Below, in pieces: positions 6,480 to 12,799 of a DNA stretch of 14,625 nucleotides. The position numbers and the translations under genes were made by a program. The notes under the pieces were generated by a model. That model had not been told where the DNA came from, searched no databases, and saw only the letters and a program-made list of their open reading frames with translations. The stretch comes from Chloroflexota bacterium (GTDB lineage: Bacteria; Chloroflexota; Limnocylindria; Limnocylindrales; CSP1-4), in the NCBI GenBank assembly GCA_021790715.1, contig JAJYGK010000079.1, positions 1 to 14,625 of the forward strand. The letters are read 5' to 3'. Positions within the stretch are counted from its first letter, which is position 1; the number at the start of each line of letters is the position of its first letter.

Positions 6480-7784
6480 CTAGACCACGCCGGACGCGCG
6501 CATGCGGGCCACCTCGTCGGGCGCGAAGCCGAGCCCGGCCAGCACCTCGTCGGTGTCCTGCCCGAGGAGCGGCGGGGCCGTCCGGACGGAGGCGGGGGTG
6601 GCCGAGAGCTTGAACGGGATCCCGGTCGTCCGGAGCTCGCCGATCGTGGGGTGGGCGACCGACTCGACCATCCGGCGGGCACGCGCCTGCGGGTCGGCGA
6701 ACACCTCCGCGAGGTCGTTGATCGGCCCGGCGGGCACCTCGGCGCCCAGCAGGCGCGCCGTCCACTCGGCCGAGGTGCCGGACGCGAAGCGCTCCTCGAG
6801 GAGCGTGCGGAGCTCGGCACGGTGCCCGATGCGCGCGCCGTTCGTGGCGAAGCGCTCGTCGCCGGCCAGCTCCGGCAGGCCCACCGCGCCGCAGAACCGT
6901 GGCCACTGGCGATCGCTCCCCACCGCGACCGCCAGTGACCCGTCCGCGGTCCGGAACGTCTCGTAGGGCGTGATGTTGGGGTGGGCGTTGCCGAGGCGGC
7001 CGGGCACCGCGCCGCCCACCAGGTGGTTCGCGGCCTGGTTCGCCAGCCACGCGATCGTGGACTCGAAGAGGCTGATGTCGATCCGCTGGCCGCGGCCGTC
7101 CGCCGGCCCTCCCTCGCGGTCCCGGCCGAGCAGCGCGGCCAGGACGGCCACCGCCCCCAGCATCCCGGTCGCCAGGTCGACGATCGCGACGCCGACCTTG
7201 GTCGGCTCGCCCCCGGCCTCGTCCGGCATGCCGGTGATCGACATGAGGCCCGCCATCGCCTGCACGATGAAGTCGTACCCCGGCCGGTCGCGGTACGGGC
7301 CGTCGGGCCCGAACCCGCTGATCGCCAGGTGCACGAGGCGCGGGTTGAGCCGTTCGAGCTCCTCGTCCGGGAACCCGAGGCGGGTGAGGCCCCCGACGCG
7401 GTGGTTCTCGACCAGGACGTCCGAGGTGGACAGGAGCCGCCGCAGGACCTCGCGCCCGGGTCCGGACTTGAGGTCGAGCCGGATTCCCCGCTTGTTGCGG
7501 TTGATCGACAGGTAGTAGGCGGCCTCGCCGCGGTACCCGGGATCGGCGCGCGGGTCACCCTCCGGGTAGGGGACGCCCGCGTCCGGCGCGCCCGCCCACG
7601 GCGGTCCCCACCGTCGGGTGCCGTCGCCCTCGGGCGGCTCGACCTTGACGACGTCGGCGCCCAGGTCGGCCAGCAGCATCGTGCAGTAGGGCCCGGCCAG
7701 CACCGTCGACAGGTCGCAGACGCGCAGCCCGGCCAGGGGCCCCCGAGCCCACGGCCCGCCCGTCGCGCCGGCCGCCTCCGTCAT
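6480..7784 (-). CDS. CaiB/BaiF (class III) CoA-transferase
   Basis: A 434-residue family III CoA-transferase, expected to move CoA between carboxylic acids through aspartyl-CoA intermediates. Early family phrases are PLAGLRVCDLSTVLAGPYCTMLLADLGADVVKVEPP (split here only for reading; about 16-51), INRNKRGIRLDL (94-105) and DVLVENHRVGG (122-132). The catalytic aspartate is D171 in GYDFIVQAMAGLM. Downstream GQRIDISLFES, GNAHPNITPYETF and VPAGPINDLAEVFADPQ are also typical. Length is usual for the family. Its ATG (7782-7784) overlaps the stop of the upstream GIY-YIG gene as ATGA, so the two are probably coupled. The frame stays open upstream through most of the deacetylase on the other strand, but that extension is antisense. 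The acid substrates cannot be told from sequence; formyl-CoA, carnitine, succinyl or aromatic acids are all known in the family. Confidence 0.93.
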   Translation of the reverse strand: MTEAAGATGGPWARGPLAGLRVCDLSTVLAGPYCTMLLADLGADVVKVEPPEGDGTRRWGPPWAGAPDAGVPYPEGDPRADPGYRGEAAYYLSINRNKRGIRLDLKSGPGREVLRRLLSTSDVLVENHRVGGLTRLGFPDEELERLNPRLVHLAISGFGPDGPYRDRPGYDFIVQAMAGLMSITGMPDEAGGEPTKVGVAIVDLATGMLGAVAVLAALLGRDREGGPADGRGQRIDISLFESTIAWLANQAANHLVGGAVPGRLGNAHPNITPYETFRTADGSLAVAVGSDRQWPRFCGAVGLPELAGDERFATNGARIGHRAELRTLLEERFASGTSAEWTARLLGAEVPAGPINDLAEVFADPQARARRMVESVAHPTIGELRTTGIPFKLSATPASVRTAPPLLGQDTDEVLAGLGFAPDEVARMRASGVV

Positions 7785-8146
7785 GCCGTCGGGTCCGGCT
7801 CGTCGCGCGTGCCGGCCAGCTTCTCGCGCCAGAGGGCCTCCAGGGCGGCGAGGTCGGCGCGCACCTGGTCGACCGTCGCCTCCGGCTTCACCTCCAACTG
7901 GTCGAGCACCTCGAACTCGAAGACGTCGAGACCGTGGCGGCGGATCTCCGGCAGGAGCCGGCGATCCAGTGCGCCGGACATGCCGGTCGATTTCGCGAAG
8001 TCGAGCCGGTTCCGGGCGCTCCGCAGGTCCGTGGTCGCCGCGACGAAGGCCTGCCCCGTGGCGGTGTTCCGCAGCGCGTACACGCCCGCCTCGGCCGGCC
8101 GCGTCTCGTACTGCGCCCGCAGCTCCCTGCGGCGATCGGCGTCCAT
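7781..8146 (-). CDS. GIY-YIG superfamily small protein with a degenerate active site
   Basis: A 121-residue soluble protein whose N-terminal half follows the GIY-YIG pattern. GVYALRNTATGQAFVAATTDLR (about 20-41) stands where nucleases have GIY...YIG...S-NL, followed by ARNRLDFAK and a downstream FEFEVLDQL strand. The first tyrosine survives, but the YIG motif has become FVA, losing the second tyrosine and the glycine, so nuclease activity is doubtful. The overall form, MDADRRRELRAQYETRP then GVY and a final LEALWREKLAG, matches a known family of short GIY-YIG-annotated proteins of unclear role. ATG 8144-8146 is preferred over the upstream start at 8224, whose extra 26 residues are low-complexity. 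No Shine-Dalgarno is visible. It leads the five-gene run and overlaps the CoA-transferase start (ATGA). Confidence 0.78.
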   Translation of the reverse strand: MDADRRRELRAQYETRPAEAGVYALRNTATGQAFVAATTDLRSARNRLDFAKSTGMSGALDRRLLPEIRRHGLDVFEFEVLDQLEVKPEATVDQVRADLAALEALWREKLAGTRDEPDPTA

Positions 8147-8176
8147 CCGCGGATGATCGCATCCCGGGCCAACGGG

Positions 8177-8194
8177 GGCCGGCCCGTGCCGGCC
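8177..8194. repeat. 7-bp GC hairpin in the divergent GIY-YIG/deacetylase spacer
   Basis: GGCCGGC (8177-8183) and GCCGGCC (8188-8194) are perfect inverted repeats around a CCGT loop. It lies within the 139-bp region separating divergent starts at 8146 and 8286. It could be an operator serving both genes or simply a by-product of very high GC content. Confidence 0.35.
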
Positions 8195-8273
8195 GGAAGC
8201 AGGCGGGGCGGGCGCGCGGCGCACGGAGGCGGGCCCGTCGGGGCGAACCTGCCGGCCTCACGGCCCGGACCCT

Positions 8274-8279
8274 TACCAT
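8274..8279 (+). promoter_or_regulatory. Candidate -10 box for a leaderless deacetylase mRNA
   Basis: TACCAT matches five of six positions of the TATAAT-like TAnnnT pattern when the variable bases are ignored. It ends 6 nt before ATG 8286, so the A of the start codon is a likely transcription start. No Shine-Dalgarno precedes the ATG and no convincing -35 lies 16-19 nt upstream. Confidence 0.45.
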
Positions 8280-8285
8280 GCGCAG

Positions 8286-9203
8286 ATGAGCGAACGGCTG
8301 ACCCTGATGACGGTCCACGCCCACCCCGACGACGAGACGATCACCACCGGCGGCATCATGGCGAGGTACGCGCGGGCCGGCGTCCGCGTGGTCTGCGTCA
8401 CGTCGAACCGGGGGGAGAACGGCAAGATCTTCGTCCCCGAGCTCGACACGGCGGAGAACCACGCGCGCCTGGCCGAGATCCGGGAGGGCGAGCTCGCCCG
8501 CGCCCTCGCACACCTCGGTCCCATCGAGCACCGCTGGCTGGACTACCGCGACTCGGGGATGATGGGCGACCCCGAGAACGACGACCCGCGCGCGTTCTGG
8601 CAGGCCGACATGGACGAGGCGATCGGCCGGCTCGTGCGCATCGTGCGGCAGGACCGTCCGCACGTGATGGTCAGCTACAACGATTTCGGCGGGTACGGGC
8701 ACCCGGACCACATCCGGGCGGCCCTCGTCGCGAAGGGGGCCTTCGCGCGCGCCGGCGATCCCGCGTGGTACCCGGAGCAGCTCGAGGGGCGGGGTTCGGT
8801 GGGGCCCTGGCGGCCGCTGAAGCTCTACGAGTCGGTGTTCGACATCGAGCGTCGCGACGAGCTGGCGCAGCTGCTGCGGGAGCGCGGCCTCGAGTCGTGG
8901 TGGGAGCCGCAGCCCGACGAGACCGACGAGCAGCGACGGGAACGCGAGCGGTACATGCAGCAGATGATGGAGGCGACCGGGCCGGTGACGACGCGCGTCG
9001 ACGTGCGCGAGTACCTGGGCGACAAGCACGCCGCGCTGCGCGAGCACGTCACGCAGATGGCGGCGGACAATCCGTTCATCGCGCTGGGCCCGGACGAGTG
9101 GGCGCGGTTCGCGCCGAGCGAGGACTTCACGCTGCGCGAATCCTGGGTCGTGCCGACGAGGATCCCGGAGACGGACCTGTTCGCGGGAGTGCGGGCGGAG
9201 TAG
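8286..9203 (+). CDS. PIG-L family metal-dependent deacetylase (MshB/Mca-like)
   Basis: A 305-residue cytoplasmic zinc-dependent N-deacetylase or amidase of the LmbE/PIG-L superfamily. The N-terminal motif HAHPDDE gives metal ligands H13 and D16 and general base D15. The second motif, GGYGHPDH (135-142), supplies H142 and the conserved Y137. The stretch from VHAHPDDETITTGG through RDSGMMGD to RPHVMVSYNDFGGYGHPDH reads like the mycothiol enzymes MshB and Mca. The C-terminal half (VTTRVDVREYLGDKHAALREH, then SEDFTLRESWVV) follows the Mca layout. Likely substrates are therefore amino-sugar amides such as a GlcNAc-inositol thiol precursor or a thiol S-conjugate, but sugar antibiotics or other GlcNAc compounds are possible. 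The gene diverges from the GIY-YIG operon and is followed 57 nt later by a DinB-fold gene on the same strand. Confidence 0.92.
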   Translation: MSERLTLMTVHAHPDDETITTGGIMARYARAGVRVVCVTSNRGENGKIFVPELDTAENHARLAEIREGELARALAHLGPIEHRWLDYRDSGMMGDPENDDPRAFWQADMDEAIGRLVRIVRQDRPHVMVSYNDFGGYGHPDHIRAALVAKGAFARAGDPAWYPEQLEGRGSVGPWRPLKLYESVFDIERRDELAQLLRERGLESWWEPQPDETDEQRRERERYMQQMMEATGPVTTRVDVREYLGDKHAALREHVTQMAADNPFIALGPDEWARFAPSEDFTLRESWVVPTRIPETDLFAGVRAE

Positions 9204-9260
9204 CCCGTGGCCGGGCTGCGCGGCGAGCCGACGTGACCCGACCGAGACAGGGGGTACGAG

Positions 9261-9752
9261 ATGGCCGAGAGCGACGTCCTGCGGCAGCAGCTGCTCGAGT
9301 TGATCGACGGGCGCGGCGCCCACATGCCGTTCGACGAGGCGGTCGCGGACTTCCCGGGCGACGCGATCAACCGCCGGCCGCCGAACGTCACGTACACGCC
9401 GTGGCACCTGCTCGAGCACATCCGCATCGCGCAGCACGACATCCTGGACTACGTCCGCAACCGCGACTACATCGCCCCGAACTGGCCGGAGGAGTACTGG
9501 CCGGCGCGCGACGCGACCGCCACCCCGGAGCAGTTGCAGGCGACGATCACGGGCTTCCGGGCCGACCGGTCGGCGCTGCACGCGCTGGTGGCCGACCCGG
9601 CGACCGACCTGCTCGCACCGATCCCCGGCACGCCCGGTCACACGATCGTGCGCCAGGTGCGCCTCGTCGGCGATCACAACGCGTACCACATCGGCGAGTT
9701 CGCGATCCTGCGCCAGGTCATGGGCACCTGGCCGCCGGACCGCAGCGAGTAG
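9261..9752 (+). CDS. DinB-fold (DinB/YfiT superfamily) metalloprotein
   Basis: A 163-residue four-helix-bundle protein. Characteristic segments are TPWHLLEHIRIAQHDILDY (46-64), WPEEYWPARDATATPEQL (75-92) and VGDHNAYHIGEFAILRQ (136-152). H139 and H143, with H53 (or H49) in the first motif, form the expected three-histidine metal site. The DinB superfamily includes thiol S-transferases such as BstA and mycothiol-dependent enzymes as well as many uncharacterised members; this subgroup, with the long WPEEYWP segment, is uncharacterised to my knowledge. The ATG start has GGGGG about 7 nt upstream. It lies 57 nt after the deacetylase and is probably co-transcribed. It is unrelated to DNA polymerase IV, which shares the DinB name. 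Confidence 0.9.
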   Translation: MAESDVLRQQLLELIDGRGAHMPFDEAVADFPGDAINRRPPNVTYTPWHLLEHIRIAQHDILDYVRNRDYIAPNWPEEYWPARDATATPEQLQATITGFRADRSALHALVADPATDLLAPIPGTPGHTIVRQVRLVGDHNAYHIGEFAILRQVMGTWPPDRSE

Positions 9753-9832
9753 CCGCCCGGACCGCGGAGCGCCTGCCCGGCCACCCGATCGGAGTCGCGG
9801 CGGCAAGTCGCGGTCTCGCGCGCGAGTCGCGA

Positions 9833-9860
9833 ACCGCGCCGGCGAGACCGCGCCGGCGAG
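9833..9860. repeat. 14-bp perfect tandem duplication
   Basis: ACCGCGCCGGCGAG is present twice back to back (9833-9846 and 9847-9860), just after three AGTCGCG copies and a CTCGCGCGCGAG palindrome. It lies upstream of a -10-like TACGCT and could mark a regulatory site for the glycosylation cluster, or be recent slippage. Confidence 0.75.
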
Positions 9861-9893
9861 CCGGGCCCGCACGGGCCGCGCCCTGGTGCGCGG

Positions 9894-9899
9894 TACGCT
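9894..9899 (+). promoter_or_regulatory. Candidate -10 box upstream of the glycosylation cluster
   Basis: TACGCT fits TAnnnT. No clear -35 is seen at usual spacing. It is the best -10-like match I noticed between the DinB gene and GtrA, and would start transcription near 9906. Confidence 0.25.
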
Positions 9900-10113
9900 T
9901 GGAATCCCCGGGCTGATCGCGACCTCAGAGGGCCGACCGGGGCGGCGCGTGCCTCGGGGCCGCGTCCCCCGGAGCTCCGCTTCAGGGAGCGTTCAGCGAG
10001 GCGCGCGAAGATCGCGTCCCGTGCCGACGATCCCGCCCGACCTCAGCGCGCCGCCCGGGCCTCCCCATCGGGGCCGTAACCCGATCGAAAGAGTGGGCGG
10101 CGAGACTGCCGGC

Positions 10114-10611
10114 ATGTCCGCAGGAACCTCGCTCCCCATCGTGCGAGCCCGCCTGGCCGGCCTCGCCGCGACCCCTCGCGGTCGCAGCCTCCGGCAGATC
10201 GCCTCGTTCGCGGCCATCGGCGTCCTGAGCACCGCGGCGTACGTCGTGCTGTACGCGGTGCTCCGGGGCTCGACCTCGGCCGCCGTCGCGAACGCGGCCG
10301 CGCTGCTGGCGACGGCCATCGCGAACACCGCCGCCAACCGGCGCCTCACCTTCGACGTCCACGGGCGCGACGGCCTCGCGCGCGACCACGCCGCGGGCCT
10401 GCTCGCGTTCGCCGTGGCGCTGGCGATCACGTCGGCGTCCCTGGCGGTGCTCCACGTGCTCGCCCCGCATGCGTCCCGGGTCGTCGAGGTCGTGGTGCTG
10501 CTGGCCGCCAACGTCGCGGCCACGCTCTCGCGCTTCGTCCTGCTCCGGTCCGCGCTCGGCGTGCGCGGCGCCCTCACCCCGTCCCCGGCTCTCGAAAGGA
10601 CTCCCCGATGA
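10114..10611 (+). CDS. GtrA-family membrane protein (polyprenyl-linked sugar translocation)
   Basis: A 165-residue inner-membrane protein of the GtrA family, thought to help flip undecaprenyl-phosphate-linked sugars across the membrane. Four membrane helices are visible at about 29-50, 56-74, 91-114 and 122-144, with the family motif NTAANRRLTF (71-80) after helix 2 and a basic FVLLRS end to helix 4. ATG 10114 is used because it gives the usual family length; GTG 10093 is a possible earlier start and neither has a strong ribosome site. Its stop overlaps the start of the next gene as ATGA (10608-10611). That coupling to a lipid-sugar-dependent transferase supports a shared role. The matching polyprenyl-phosphate sugar synthase (GT2) is not in the window. 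Confidence 0.88.
   Translation: MSAGTSLPIVRARLAGLAATPRGRSLRQIASFAAIGVLSTAAYVVLYAVLRGSTSAAVANAAALLATAIANTAANRRLTFDVHGRDGLARDHAAGLLAFAVALAITSASLAVLHVLAPHASRVVEVVVLLAANVAATLSRFVLLRSALGVRGALTPSPALERTPR
10594..10600 (+). promoter_or_regulatory. Shine-Dalgarno of the YkcB-like glycosyltransferase
   Basis: GAAAGGA ends 7 nt before ATG 10608 and lies inside the end of the GtrA coding region, supporting the ATGA-overlap start. Confidence 0.6.
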
Positions 10612-12749
10612 CCGTCATCACGCGCGGCGGGACCGGCGACGCCGGCACCGCCCCGCCCGCCGACCTCGGCGCCGGCCGAACAGGGGGTCGCCGGGCGGCC
10701 CTCCTCGCACCGCTGCGCGACTTCGCGCGCCCGCGCACCGCCGAGGCGGCCCGGGCACGTGTCGCGTACGTGGCGGTGACCGCGCTGGCGGCGGTCCTCT
10801 ACCTCTGGAACCTCACCGCGAACGGCTACGCCAACACCTACTACTCCGCCGCCGCGCTGGCGGCGTCGAAGAGCTGGTCGGCATGGTTCTTCGGCTCGCT
10901 CGACGCGGGCAACTTCATCACCGTCGACAAGCCGCCGCTCTCGACCATGCTGATGGGCCTCTCGGTCCGGCTGCTCGGCCTCGACCCCCTGAGCATCCTG
11001 CTGCCCCAGGCACTGGCCGGGATCCTCACCGTGGCACTCGTGATGGTCGCGGTCCGCCGTTCCTTCGGCCCGCTGGCCGCGGTCATCGCCGGGCTCGTCA
11101 CCGCGCTCACGCCGGCCGCGGTCCTGATGTTCCGCTTCAACAACCCGGACGCGATCCTGACGCTGCTGATGGTCGCGGCCGCACTGGCGCTGCTTCGCGC
11201 GCTGGACGACGGGAGCCACCGGTGGGTGGCCGTCTCCGGGATCCTCGTCGGGTTCGCGTTCCTCGCCAAGTACCTGGAGGCGTATACCGTCCTGCCGGCG
11301 TTCGCGCTCGTCTATGCGTTCGCCGCGGATGCCCCGCTGCGGCGCCGCTTCGTCGGCCTGCTGGTGGCGGGGCTCTCGGTGCTCGCGGCGAGCGGGTGGT
11401 GGGTGGCCGTCGTGCAGGCCATCCCGCTCGGCAGCCGGCCCTTCATCGGCGGCAGCACGACGGGGTCTCCGCTCGACCTCATCTTCGGCTACGACGGGCT
11501 CGGCCGGATCTTCGGCGGCACGGGCCCCGGCGGTGGCGGGGGCGCCAACTTCGGCGGGGTCGCGGGGCTCCTGCGCCTCTTCAACGCCGAGTTCTTCGGC
11601 CAGATCGCGTGGCTCGTCCCGCTCGCGGCCGGGTGCCTGATCGTCGGCCTCTGGCTGCGGCGCCGGGCGCTGCCGACCGACCGCGGACTCGCCGGCTACC
11701 TGCTGTGGGGCGGCTGGTTCGCCGTGCAGGCGGCCGTCTTCAGCTTCATGTCCGGCACGATCCACACGTACTACGCGGTGACGCTCGCGCCGGCGATCGG
11801 TGCGCTCGTGGGCGCCGGCGTCTCCGATCTCTGGGCACTCCGCTCGAGGGCCGGGGGCGTCGCGCCGACCGCGGCCGCCGTGCTGCTCGCGGGATCGTTC
11901 ATCGGGTCCGCGTGGTGGGGCTGGCAGCTCCTCGCCCGGACGCCGCAGTTCGTGCCCTGGCTGGGTCCCGTCGCCGTGGGCCTGGCGGCGCTCTCCGGTG
12001 CCGGCCTCGTGCTGGCCACGCTGCCGCGCCTGCGGCCGAGGCTCGGCCGGATCGCGGGTGGCGCGTTGGCACTCGGCATGTGCGCGGTGCTCCTCGCGCC
12101 GGCGGCGTACGCGGCCGACACCGTCCAGAGCTCGATCACGGGCTCGGATCCTCACCCGGGCCCGACGACGGACACCGGCTTCGGGCCCGGCGGTGCCGGG
12201 TTCGGCGGCGGGTTCGCGGGCGCATTCACCGGCTCGGGCGGCGCGCTTCCGGGGAGCGCCGGCGGCGGATCGCTGCCGGCGGCGCCGTCGGACGAGTCGC
12301 AGGCAGGCGCCGCACCGGCCGGCGGCACACCGGCGGCCGGAGGACCGGGCGCCAGTTCCGGCGGCGGATTCGGCGGAGACGCAGGCTCGGTCGACTCGAC
12401 CCTGCTGCAGTACCTGGTCGCCAACCGCGGCAACTCCACCTGGATCGTGGCCGTGTCGTCCGCCCAGGAGGCGGCATCGATCGAGTTGGCCACGGGCCTG
12501 CCCGTCATGGGGATGGGCGGCTTCACGGGATCGGATCCCGCGCCGACGCTCGCACAACTCCAGGCGTACGTCGCGTCCGGGAGGCTGCGCTACGTCCTCG
12601 TCGGCGGGCGCGGTTTCGGAGGTGGCTTCGGCGGCACCGGCGACGCCGGCTCGGTCGACGCGTGGGTCACGAGCACCTGCACGGTCGTCGATTCGGCCGG
12701 TACGGCCTCGGGCTCGTTGTACGACTGCTCCACGGCGGTGACGAAGTGA
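10608..12749 (+). CDS. GT39/ArnT-type GT-C glycosyltransferase, YkcB-like, with C-terminal domain
   Basis: A 713-residue polytopic membrane enzyme expected to transfer a sugar from a polyprenyl-phosphate donor on the outer face of the membrane. After a cytoplasmic N-tail, helix 1 (about 52-70) leads into the first external loop with GYANTYYSAAALAASKSW and DAGNFITVDKPP (99-110), carrying the acidic residues D99 and D107 expected at the catalytic site. Many helices follow to about residue 500. A Gly/Ala/Ser/Pro-rich linker (about 512-592) then joins a folded outside domain (about 595-713) with STWIVAVSSAQEAASIELATG and MGGFTGSDPAPTLAQL, as in YkcB-like putative mannosyltransferases. Two cysteines near the end (C691, C707) could form a disulphide. 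It is coupled to GtrA by ATGA. Sugar and acceptor are unknown. Confidence 0.88.
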   Translation: MTVITRGGTGDAGTAPPADLGAGRTGGRRAALLAPLRDFARPRTAEAARARVAYVAVTALAAVLYLWNLTANGYANTYYSAAALAASKSWSAWFFGSLDAGNFITVDKPPLSTMLMGLSVRLLGLDPLSILLPQALAGILTVALVMVAVRRSFGPLAAVIAGLVTALTPAAVLMFRFNNPDAILTLLMVAAALALLRALDDGSHRWVAVSGILVGFAFLAKYLEAYTVLPAFALVYAFAADAPLRRRFVGLLVAGLSVLAASGWWVAVVQAIPLGSRPFIGGSTTGSPLDLIFGYDGLGRIFGGTGPGGGGGANFGGVAGLLRLFNAEFFGQIAWLVPLAAGCLIVGLWLRRRALPTDRGLAGYLLWGGWFAVQAAVFSFMSGTIHTYYAVTLAPAIGALVGAGVSDLWALRSRAGGVAPTAAAVLLAGSFIGSAWWGWQLLARTPQFVPWLGPVAVGLAALSGAGLVLATLPRLRPRLGRIAGGALALGMCAVLLAPAAYAADTVQSSITGSDPHPGPTTDTGFGPGGAGFGGGFAGAFTGSGGALPGSAGGGSLPAAPSDESQAGAAPAGGTPAAGGPGASSGGGFGGDAGSVDSTLLQYLVANRGNSTWIVAVSSAQEAASIELATGLPVMGMGGFTGSDPAPTLAQLQAYVASGRLRYVLVGGRGFGGGFGGTGDAGSVDAWVTSTCTVVDSAGTASGSLYDCSTAVTK

Positions 12750-12799
12750 AGCGGAGCGCGGGACCGGCGACGGCGCGCCCCGCGCGGGCCTGAGCGTCG

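Larger units (their letters stand above)
9753..10113. other. 361-bp intergenic region with clustered short repeats
   Basis: No gene is supported. It holds AGTCGCG three times (from 9793, 9806 and 9825), a 12-bp perfect palindrome CTCGCGCGCGAG (9815-9826) and a 14-bp unit ACCGCGCCGGCGAG in perfect tandem (9833-9846, 9847-9860). A -10-like TACGCT lies at 9894-9899. If used, that promoter would give the GtrA message a leader of about 200 nt. The rest, 9906-10113, shows no clear structured RNA or small ORF with a ribosome site. The GtrA reading frame is open through this part but is Arg/Pro/Gly-rich and not protein-like. Confidence 0.6.

Noticed and set aside
9261..9752. Reading the DinB-fold gene as an SOS DNA polymerase
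   Set aside because: The name is shared by accident; the sequence shows a 163-residue helical metalloprotein, not a Y-family polymerase.
7785..9872. Extension of the CoA-transferase frame to 1130 residues
   Set aside because: It is antisense to the deacetylase and DinB genes, both of which have strong family motifs; the true start is the ATG in the ATGA overlap.
9886..10113. Upstream extension of GtrA by 76 residues
   Set aside because: The added part is Arg/Pro/Gly-rich and unlike GtrA proteins, whose usual length is met by the ATG at 10114.
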